Shown here piece by piece: positions 56,703-64,000 of a DNA stretch of 64,000 bases. Each line of letters begins with the position of its first letter. Position 1 is the stretch's first letter. Where the stretch lies: assembly GCA_029259725.1 (NCBI GenBank), contig JAJDER010000031.1, forward strand, positions 1-64,000, read 5' to 3'. The translations under genes and the position numbers were made by a program. The stretch is from Planctomycetota bacterium. GTDB lineage: Bacteria; Planctomycetota; B15-G4. Under the pieces are notes generated by a model. That model made no database searches. It worked only from the letters and a program-made list of their open reading frames with translations, and was not told where the DNA came from.

Positions 56703-59120
56703 CTACGAAGGCACGCGAGCGGGCCCACGGGGCGGCCCCGTCGCCGCGGCGAAGAGCCAGGTCCCGCCCCAGGCGATCCACGGCAGGCCGAGCGTGACGA
56801 TGCCCAGCTCCACCCAGGGAAGGGTGAGTTGCAACTCGAGGTTCGCCGCCGGGAGCAGGCCGATCACCGGGAGCAGCCCGGCGGGCACGGCGAGGACTCC
56901 ACCGAGCAGCGCAAGGTATCCGGCTCGTGCCGCGAGGTGTCCGCGCAACACGCCCGGCGCGGCTCCCACCGCGTGCAGGACGCGCGCATCCGCTGCCGAC
57001 TCGGCCGACGAGAGCGCCGTGGCCACACCGATCACGACGAGTCCGGTGAGCAGGGTGATCGCCAGGACCACGCGCAGGAAGGCCCGGCTGTCCACGCGGT
57101 GCAGGCGCTCCGCGTCGACGAAGGTCGCGGCCGCGTGCTCGGCAAGCGCGCGCGCCCGTGCGACCTGCGACTCGGTGACTTCCCGCTCGAAGCGCACGAT
57201 CCACGGATGCAGGTCGTGCCCTGGTGGAGGCCCGAGGGCCAGCCCCCGGGCCTCCGCCGCGGCGGCCGGCAGGAACCACACCGGTGAGCGGACAGCCTGG
57301 GCCACGAGGACCGGCTTCACCTCGCAGCTCGAGAGAGCCGGGACACCGCCGAGCGCCTCGGCGCCCAGGAGACGCTCGTCGTCGGCCGCCCGCAGCGCGA
57401 GGATCTGATCCGCCCCCACGTCCCGGTCGTCCTCCGCCACACCCAGGGCAGCCAGCGCCACGGTGTCTCCACAAGCGATCCAGGACCCGGCCTCTCCGTC
57501 GGGGGCCGGAAGCTCGACGGCTGCCCCGGCGACATGGACGGCCGACAGCCTGGCCGCCACCGCGCCGCCCGCGTCCGCGACGAGCCACCGCGCCACCGAC
57601 TCGGCCTCGGCCCCCGACAGCAGCAGCTGGTCGTCGCGGAGCGTGGGTCGCTTGTCGACCAGCGCCGCCTCGATCGTGCTCATCAGCGCGGCGAGCATCA
57701 CGCACACCGAGACCCCTCCCAGGATCGCGGCCACGACCGGCCCGTTGCGCGACCGGAAGCGACCCGCATCGCGGACCGCCAGTCTCCAGTCGAGCGGCAA
57801 CGGCCCGGCGAAGCGCGCGGCGACGTCGAGCAACCACGGACTGCTCGCAGCCAGTCCGAGCATGGCAACGATCGACCCGGCCAGCACGCCGAACGCCTCG
57901 ACCGGCCCCGGGCGACCGGTGGCCAGGAGCATGGCCGCCACTCCCGCGCCGAACAGGATCGCCGCCGCTCGCAGCCACACACGCGACGGCGTGCGCACCG
58001 GCCGCCGACCGGCGAGGGCCAGACGCACGGGCAACCGCGTGATGCTGACGGCCGGAAGGGCCGCGGCCGCGACCGCGGTCCCCACGCCGAGCACGAGCGC
58101 CGCGAGCGCGTGGGGCCACCAGAACTCGAAGGGGCCGTTGAGGCGCCCGTTCCATGCGTCCAGGAAGGGGTGCAGGGCTGCCGCCCCACCCAGGCCCGAC
58201 AGCGTGCCGAGCACCACGCCTCCGCCGGCGAGCGTGGCCGCCGAGGCGAGCACGGCGAGACGCAGCATGCCGGCGGAGGCACCCGTCGCCGCCAGCAGCC
58301 CGATCTCGCGCTGCCGCCGGCGGAGCCCGACGACGAAGGCCGCCGCGATGATCAGCGCCGCCTCGGCGGACGCGAACCCGCCGACCACGAGGATCACCAC
58401 GGGCCCGAACAGGTCGTGGTGTCCGTGCTCGCTGCGTGCGCTGGCGGAGTGGCCGTCGCGACGCAGGCGTGCGGCCAGGGTCGCAGCCGCCGCGTCGCCC
58501 GAGTCCTCCGGCAGGTCGATGAGCAGGGTGACGTTCGCGGGGCCCACGACGACGGACGACGCGCGCAGGACCCACGCGGCCGCGAGCTGCTCGGGCACCA
58601 CGACCGTGCCGGTGATCGTGACCACGCTGGAGCGACCGTCCTCCTCCAGCAGCGTGACCGTGTCGCCGCTCGTCCGCGCCAGGGCCTCGAGCAGCACGGG
58701 CGTGAGTGCCACCTCATCGGGCGCGGTCGGCGCGCGGCCCGCCGTGACGAGAGCCATGCCGCGCGCGAGTCCCTGCGGTTCCAGGGCGCGCCAGGCGGCG
58801 GTCAGTCGACGCGCCGGCACGACCACCTCGACCCGACCGGCGCGCAGCGATTCCACCCGCGTGCCCTCGGGGAGCATGGCGCGGGCCGCGGCCAGGTCGG
58901 TGTCGCCCAGATCGTCGATGCGCAGGTCGGCCCGGCCCATGGCCGCCACGCGCTGCTCCTCGGGCGTGGGCTCCACGATGTGATGCAGCGCCCCTCCACC
59001 GACCACGCCCGCGACCGGTACGGCCACGAGCAGCATGACCAGCCAGGCACGCGCCGGGTGGCGGCGGATCTCGCGCAGCTCGACGCGAAGGAGCGATCGC
59101 AGGGCGCGCAGGCCGTTCAC
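56703..59120 (-). CDS. ABC transporter permease, FtsX/MacB-like
   Basis: GTG start overlapping ATPase stop; TM segments in FtsX layout; 'RRRQREIGLLAATGASAGMLRLAVLAS'. Confidence 0.85.
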   Translation of the reverse strand: MNGLRALRSLLRVELREIRRHPARAWLVMLLVAVPVAGVVGGGALHHIVEPTPEEQRVAAMGRADLRIDDLGDTDLAAARAMLPEGTRVESLRAGRVEVVVPARRLTAAWRALEPQGLARGMALVTAGRAPTAPDEVALTPVLLEALARTSGDTVTLLEEDGRSSVVTITGTVVVPEQLAAAWVLRASSVVVGPANVTLLIDLPEDSGDAAAATLAARLRRDGHSASARSEHGHHDLFGPVVILVVGGFASAEAALIIAAAFVVGLRRRQREIGLLAATGASAGMLRLAVLASAATLAGGGVVLGTLSGLGGAAALHPFLDAWNGRLNGPFEFWWPHALAALVLGVGTAVAAAALPAVSITRLPVRLALAGRRPVRTPSRVWLRAAAILFGAGVAAMLLATGRPGPVEAFGVLAGSIVAMLGLAASSPWLLDVAARFAGPLPLDWRLAVRDAGRFRSRNGPVVAAILGGVSVCVMLAALMSTIEAALVDKRPTLRDDQLLLSGAEAESVARWLVADAGGAVAARLSAVHVAGAAVELPAPDGEAGSWIACGDTVALAALGVAEDDRDVGADQILALRAADDERLLGAEALGGVPALSSCEVKPVLVAQAVRSPVWFLPAAAAEARGLALGPPPGHDLHPWIVRFEREVTESQVARARALAEHAAATFVDAERLHRVDSRAFLRVVLAITLLTGLVVIGVATALSSAESAADARVLHAVGAAPGVLRGHLAARAGYLALLGGVLAVPAGLLPVIGLLPAANLELQLTLPWVELGIVTLGLPWIAWGGTWLFAAATGPPRGPARVPS

Positions 59121-59923
59121 GACGCGGCACCCCCGCGCAGGGGATCGACGGGCGCGGGGACGCGCCGGACCGCCGCGGGCCGGTCCGCCACCAGGCGACC
59201 GTCCCGCAGGAACAGCACGCGGTCGGCCCAGGCGGCATGGGCGGCATCGTGGGTCACGAGGACCGCGCTCCGACCGGCGTCGCACGCCGCGCGGAGCTGG
59301 CCCAGCACGAGCTCGCCGGTGACCGAGTCCAACGCACCGGTGGGTTCGTCCGCCAGCAGCAGCACGCGTGGGCCCACGAAGGCGCGGGCGATGGCGACGC
59401 GTTGCTGCTCGCCGCCGGACAGATCGTCGGGAAAGCGCGCCGCCAGCCCTCCGAGCTTGACCTGTTCCAAGGCCGCGCGCGCCACCTCGCGCGCCTCCGG
59501 CAGGGCCACGCCGTCCAACTCCAGCGGCAGCGCGACGTTCTCCAGGGCGGTCAGGCCCGGCAGCAGGTTGAGGTCCTGGAAGACGTAACCCACCGCGCGG
59601 CGACGCAGCGCGGCCAGCGCGTGCCCCGACAGCGCGGCCAGGTCGCGACCCTGCACCAGCACGCGCCCGGCCGTGGGCTGATCCAGCGCCCCGGCGAGTC
59701 CGAGCAGCGTCGACTTCCCGGAACCCGACGGCCCCATGATGGCGAGGAGCTCGCCCGCGCCGACGGTGAGGCTCACCGGTCCGAGCGCCGTCACGGCGTG
59801 CTCGCCCGAGCCGTACACGCGCTGCGCTGCCTCGAAGCGCAGGATCGCACCGGCGGTGACGGTCGGCGCGGTGGCCGTCGGCACGGTGACGCGTGGCACG
59901 GATTCGTCGCGCACGTCGCTCAC
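59117..59923 (-). CDS. ABC transporter ATPase, LolD/MacB-like
   Basis: Walker A 'GPSGSGKST', signature 'LSGGEQQRVAIARA', Walker B 'VLLLADEPTGALD'. Confidence 0.95.
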   Translation of the reverse strand: MSDVRDESVPRVTVPTATAPTVTAGAILRFEAAQRVYGSGEHAVTALGPVSLTVGAGELLAIMGPSGSGKSTLLGLAGALDQPTAGRVLVQGRDLAALSGHALAALRRRAVGYVFQDLNLLPGLTALENVALPLELDGVALPEAREVARAALEQVKLGGLAARFPDDLSGGEQQRVAIARAFVGPRVLLLADEPTGALDSVTGELVLGQLRAACDAGRSAVLVTHDAAHAAWADRVLFLRDGRLVADRPAAVRRVPAPVDPLRGGAAS

Positions 59924-59924
59924 C

Positions 59925-60509
59925 TCAGGCGTCCCGCTGCCGGAGCCGCTGTTCGCACAGATCGAGCCAGTCGACCTCCGCGCGACCCTTGAGGATCAGC
60001 GCGTCGAGCAGCAGCAGCCAGGGCAGGTCGGTGTCCGCGTCGGCCTGGGCCTTCTGCCGCGTGTAGCGCTGGAGGCGTTCGAGCGTCTCGGCGCGCTGGC
60101 GCTGGAGCAGGTCGGAGACGTCCACCGTCTCCGCGGCGATGGCGAGCAGCACCTTGATGGTCAGCTCGTCGCGAGCGGGCGGGTCGTCGATGACCGGCGT
60201 CGCGTACCACTCGGTCAGCGCGGCGTGGCCGGCTTCGGTGATGCGCCAGGCGCGGCGGGTGCGATCGTCGGCGGCCACCGCCGTGCCTTCCTGGTCACGC
60301 TCGGGGCCTGCGGCGGACGGAACGCCGGGAACACCGAGCGCCTGCGCTTCCACGAGGCCGTCGCGCTCGAGCCGCGACAGGGTCGAATAGACCTGTCCGA
60401 CGTTGAGCGGCCAGGCCCCCGCCGTGCTGTGCTCGAAGCTGGACTTCAGGCCGTAGCCGTGCGCGGGTTGTTCGGCGAGCAGGGCCAGCAGGCCGTGGCG
60501 AATGGACAT
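59925..60509 (-). CDS. PadR-family transcriptional regulator
   Basis: 'HGLLALLAEQPAHGYGLKSSFEHSTAGAWPLNVGQVYSTLSRLERDGLVEAQ'. Confidence 0.92.
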   Translation of the reverse strand: MSIRHGLLALLAEQPAHGYGLKSSFEHSTAGAWPLNVGQVYSTLSRLERDGLVEAQALGVPGVPSAAGPERDQEGTAVAADDRTRRAWRITEAGHAALTEWYATPVIDDPPARDELTIKVLLAIAAETVDVSDLLQRQRAETLERLQRYTRQKAQADADTDLPWLLLLDALILKGRAEVDWLDLCEQRLRQRDA

Positions 60510-60534
60510 GGTCGGGCTCCCTCAGGCGTGCCTG

Positions 60535-60552
60535 CCGAGTATGCATACTCGG
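60535..60552. promoter_or_regulatory. 18-bp perfect palindrome, putative PadR operator
   Basis: CCGAGTATGCATACTCGG equals its own reverse complement; ends 26 bp upstream of the padR start codon. Confidence 0.7.
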
Positions 60553-60636
60553 TATCAAGCTCGTAAGGGGGCCAATCGTGGCCCTTTTGCGGCGCCACAC
60601 GATGCGCGCGCTCGGGCGGGCGGCGCTTGCGCCGGC

Positions 60637-62775
60637 TCAGCGCGACGACACGGGAAGAGCGAGCGACGTCACCGAGGGTCCGTCCCGGGTCCAGCGGACC
60701 CGCGGCACCCAGGCTTCCGGCTCGGGCGGGTAGGGCAGGGGTCCCGCGATCTGCGTGAACTCACCCGGAGTGGGCAGCCAGCGCGCTCCGGCCTCACCCA
60801 CGTGGAGGATGGCAAGCTCGGTCTCGGGATGGCACAGCTCCAGGCGCCCGGCATCGTCGCTGCGGGTCAGGGAAGCCCACCATCCAAACGGCGTGGACCG
60901 GTAGACGCAGACCACCTCGCCGGTGAGAGGCTCACCGGACGTGGACGTGAGGAGCAGTTCCCCGCGCGCCACGTGCGCGTCGAACGCGAGTGTGCCCACG
61001 CCTCCCGGCGGCGGCGTGATCCGGTCGTCGCCGTACACGAACCAGCCCTCGCCATGCCAGAGCGCCGGCCTCACCGACTGGGCGAAGAACGGACCCACCA
61101 TGGCCGATCCCGCGGCATCGAGCGGCATGGTCGCGACGACATGGCCCTGGTCGGGATCGTAGAGCTGGACCCACATGCCCGCGGCGGGTTCACCGTCGAG
61201 CGTCGCGCGGACGGCCACGTACGTCGGAGCGGAGTCACCGAGATCGAGTGCCAGGTCGACCGGACCGGCAGCCGGGATCGTGATCGTGGCGGCCAGGTGC
61301 GGCGGCGGGTCGTAGGCGCCCGGGACGGAGACCATCGGTTGCCAGCCAGGCTCGAGGCCCAACCAGACGGCGACTTCGCCGGGACCGAACGGGCCGACGC
61401 GAAACGTACCCTCCGCGGTCACCGATGCGGTGGAGGGAAAGGCGCGTGGCTGCTCCCCGGCCATCGGCCAGGCCTGCACGCGAAGGGCCGCATACACGTC
61501 CTCCTCGAGCCCTTGGATCCGACCCTGGAGCACGCAACCGAGGGGCACGAGGAGGTCGCCACCCTCGACCGACTGCCCGGCTCCCACCACCAGGCCGTCG
61601 CTGAACACATGCACCGTCGGCGACCGATAGGCTCGCAGGATCCAGGGCCCGGGACCGACGCCCTCGAATCGGTACGCGCCCTCCTCATCGCTCGTCACCG
61701 CATGTCGCTCGCTACGCAACCAGGGCCCGGGCTGCGCGAGGTTCCAGTCCGTGTGGCGGCTGTGGAACCACACTTCGGGCGAGTCCTCCGCCGCCGGCGA
61801 GAAGAGCCCCACGTCGACGCCAGCGGCGGGGAGCCCGGCCTCGTCGAGGACCCGCCCCACCACGCTTCCGCTTCGCCCGAGACGCGCCTCGACCCGAGCC
61901 GGTTCAGCGGGCCCGACGACCACGTGGACCACCTGGTCCTCGAACCGCTCCGAGGACACGGTGAGCCGGTAGGAACCTGGTACCAGCCCGCCCTGCTCCA
62001 GCCGCCCCCCGATGCCCGTCCCCAGCCTGCCCCTTCGGCTCCACGGCCACCCATCGCGCGTCCAAGCGGCGTTGGTCACGGAGCCCTCGACGGTGAACGA
62101 GTCGACCGGGGCGGAGGATCGATCGTCGATCACGTCCAGTGTCAGGGAGCAGGTTCCATGGAGTTCGGCGACGACCGTGTCGCCGGGGACCAGGCCGGAG
62201 TGCGACCACGACTCGTAGCCCTCCTGTTCGAACGCGAGGTCGTACACGCCCGCCGGGAGATCGCGCCAGACGAGGTCAGCGAGCGCACCCGCGAGGACGT
62301 CCGGCGGCCAGTCGTCCCGGCCCTGGCCGGAGAGGACGAAGGACTCGATCGCCGGAGCGCAGAACGGCAGGCCCGCAACGCCCTCGATGTCGACGTTGAT
62401 CGAGGCCGTCTCGATGCCGGCGAAGACGACCTCCAGCTCGGCGGTGACTCCTTCCTCCACCACGACCGAGGGTCCGTGACCCCAGAAGTGGAAACGCTGT
62501 TCGCCGCGCAGCTGATAGAGGTCCGTCCGGTACAGCCCCGGTTCCAGGTCCTCCAGCACGAAGTTCGCCGGTGATGCCTCGGACGCCTGCGCGTGCCGGA
62601 CACCGGCATCGCTCCGCGGCGGCACGGGCCGCAAGGAGATGCGCCAGTTCGCGGGCAGCGGCAATCCCTGCTCGTCGACGACCCGCCCTTCGATCCGCCC
62701 GGTCTGCTCCTGCGGCGCGGCTCCCGCCACGGCGAGGGCAGCCGCCAGCAACCACGTCGCATGGGTCGTGAGCAT
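60637..62775 (-). CDS. Secreted protein with repeated carboxypeptidase-regulatory-like domains
   Basis: GGAGGAAG Shine-Dalgarno; signal peptide; 'GRIEGRVVDEQGLPLPANWRISLRPV', 'GSVVGRVLDEAGLPAAGVDVGLF'. Confidence 0.75.
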   Translation of the reverse strand: MLTTHATWLLAAALAVAGAAPQEQTGRIEGRVVDEQGLPLPANWRISLRPVPPRSDAGVRHAQASEASPANFVLEDLEPGLYRTDLYQLRGEQRFHFWGHGPSVVVEEGVTAELEVVFAGIETASINVDIEGVAGLPFCAPAIESFVLSGQGRDDWPPDVLAGALADLVWRDLPAGVYDLAFEQEGYESWSHSGLVPGDTVVAELHGTCSLTLDVIDDRSSAPVDSFTVEGSVTNAAWTRDGWPWSRRGRLGTGIGGRLEQGGLVPGSYRLTVSSERFEDQVVHVVVGPAEPARVEARLGRSGSVVGRVLDEAGLPAAGVDVGLFSPAAEDSPEVWFHSRHTDWNLAQPGPWLRSERHAVTSDEEGAYRFEGVGPGPWILRAYRSPTVHVFSDGLVVGAGQSVEGGDLLVPLGCVLQGRIQGLEEDVYAALRVQAWPMAGEQPRAFPSTASVTAEGTFRVGPFGPGEVAVWLGLEPGWQPMVSVPGAYDPPPHLAATITIPAAGPVDLALDLGDSAPTYVAVRATLDGEPAAGMWVQLYDPDQGHVVATMPLDAAGSAMVGPFFAQSVRPALWHGEGWFVYGDDRITPPPGGVGTLAFDAHVARGELLLTSTSGEPLTGEVVCVYRSTPFGWWASLTRSDDAGRLELCHPETELAILHVGEAGARWLPTPGEFTQIAGPLPYPPEPEAWVPRVRWTRDGPSVTSLALPVSSR

Positions 62776-62852
62776 GACCTTCCTCCGAAGGGTGCTGTGG
62801 AACCTCGCCACGCCTCGCACGTTGCGGCCGGGGACCGACACCTCCGGGCGCT

Positions 62853-64000
62853 TCACCCCCCGCAGATCACCACCTCGAGCCCGTTTCCGAAGGCCGCGCC
62901 GCCGGCGAAGGTCCCCAGCTGCATGACCACGCCGATGCCCGCGAAGCTCGCGTCGTCCGGCACGGCCGCCGGAAACGCGACCGAGCCGGTACCGTCGAGC
63001 GGCAGGTCCACCGTCCAGAGGAAGCCCGGGTCCACGAGCAGCGTCGCACCCTGGAAGGTCACGTCGGCGCGCGCGAGACCGATCAGCAGCGTGGCGGTGC
63101 CAGAGGCCGGACCGCCGCTCGCGGTCAGCGTGAACGACTGCCCGACCACCGGCAGACCCACCGCGCCGAGTGCCGGGCCGCCCGACGGCGCGCCGTACGT
63201 CTCGGTGCCGCACAGGCGCACGCTGGCCGTGGCCGAGGTCGCGCTGTTGCCCATCGGGTCGCTGGCCGTGACGCTCCACGCCACGTCCGCGCCGACCAGC
63301 CCGGTGGCCGTGGGCGCCGGGTCGATCTCGCCGCGGAAGACGTAGCCACCGACATACGCCATGGGCAGCGTCGCGGAGCTGCCGTCGCCATCCTTGTCCA
63401 CGTCGACGTGAAGCTCGGCCTCGACGAAGCTGTTGCCCTCGTCCATGACCGACTCCTGCACCACCGCGCGGCGCGGCCAGCCACCGGCAAGCTCGGTCAC
63501 CGGCAGCGTGGCCGGCGTCTCGGACAGGGCCAGGAAGACCGGCGGCTGCGTGTCGGCCGGGCCGACGTTCTTGTAGTAGAGGTTGCGGTACGGCAGGTAC
63601 TCGCCCTGGAGCGAGACGATGTCGTAGGTGCCGTTGCCGTCGTAGTCGGCGATGACCAGGTCCAGGGTCGCGTCGGGGCCGACGTCGAAGGCCTCGCCGG
63701 GCACGTGCGCGAAGCTCCCCGGGCCGATCGACCCGCTGTTGATGAACAGCTTCTCGTTCGTCGGCGACTCCAGCACGCTGAAAGGCAGACAGCCGACGAC
63801 GAGGTCGAGGTCCCCGTCATCATCGCTGTCGAGGAAGGCGAAGTCGTTCTCGTCGTGGGCGTTGGGGCCGTCGAGCACCGTCGGATCCGCCGGCGAGAAG
63901 CGCAGCAGCCCGGTCTCGGCGAGCTGGTTCCGCGCGACCGAGTCCTTCATGTTCCAGTTGGTGTTCATGATCACCGCGTCGAAGTCGCTGTCGCCGTCGA
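62853..64000 (-). CDS. VCBS/FG-GAP repeat protein, partial (5' end outside window), with divergent PFKGG-type C-terminal domain
   Basis: Frame open to window end (DGDSDFDAVIMNTNW...); 'DSDDDGDLDLVVGCLPF'; C-term 'ATLLIGLARADVTFQGATLLVDP...FGNGLEVVICGG'. Confidence 0.8.
   Translation of the reverse strand, partial: DGDSDFDAVIMNTNWNMKDSVARNQLAETGLLRFSPADPTVLDGPNAHDENDFAFLDSDDDGDLDLVVGCLPFSVLESPTNEKLFINSGSIGPGSFAHVPGEAFDVGPDATLDLVIADYDGNGTYDIVSLQGEYLPYRNLYYKNVGPADTQPPVFLALSETPATLPVTELAGGWPRRAVVQESVMDEGNSFVEAELHVDVDKDGDGSSATLPMAYVGGYVFRGEIDPAPTATGLVGADVAWSVTASDPMGNSATSATASVRLCGTETYGAPSGGPALGAVGLPVVGQSFTLTASGGPASGTATLLIGLARADVTFQGATLLVDPGFLWTVDLPLDGTGSVAFPAAVPDDASFAGIGVVMQLGTFAGGAAFGNGLEVVICGG

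Noticed and set aside
16767-63200. Recurring C-terminal domain as a type IX secretion CTD or PEP-CTERM tag
   Set aside because: No Gly-rich T9SS CTD motif, no PEP-TM-Arg-rich tail, and no cognate machinery in the window; only a conceptual analogy is justified.
1-64000. CRISPR arrays, tRNA/rRNA genes, transposases, phage or integrase genes
   Set aside because: None recognised by eye on either strand; short tRNA genes cannot be absolutely excluded without a covariance-model scan.

Overview
High-GC bacterial window, probably from a marine-type planctomycete (inferred from gene content and repeated secreted-protein architecture; not proven). About 32 coding regions are supportable, mostly secreted or envelope proteins: a pqiA/pqiA/pqiB/pqiC cluster, asnB, a BatD-like/ECF sigma/anti-sigma/secretin-like operon, a spermidine-synthase-like membrane protein, a subtilisin, several FG-GAP/VCBS/NHL beta-propellers, two paralogous HEAT-repeat proteins, a choice-of-anchor-B/FixH-like/MauG operon, and a PadR/ABC transporter operon with an 18-bp perfect palindrome. 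Main finding: on the minus strand (24859->21240) a multicopper oxidase gene and the adjacent SCO1/SenC gene are each split in the ORF track by one in-frame TGA. In SCO1 the TGA sits where the second Cys of the CxxxC copper/redox motif is expected (CTKF-TGA-PTATANL). Each TGA is followed 12-14 nt later by a perfect 6-7 bp hairpin with a small GUG-containing loop, as expected for a bacterial SECIS, so this is a candidate selenoprotein copper operon. Second finding: a ~110-120 aa C-terminal domain ('PFKGGxLVPxP ... QxWixDxaxxxGxxaSNgl...P') ends nine otherwise unrelated secreted proteins, with one 42-codon remnant. No tRNA, rRNA, CRISPR array, transposase or phage genes were recognised.
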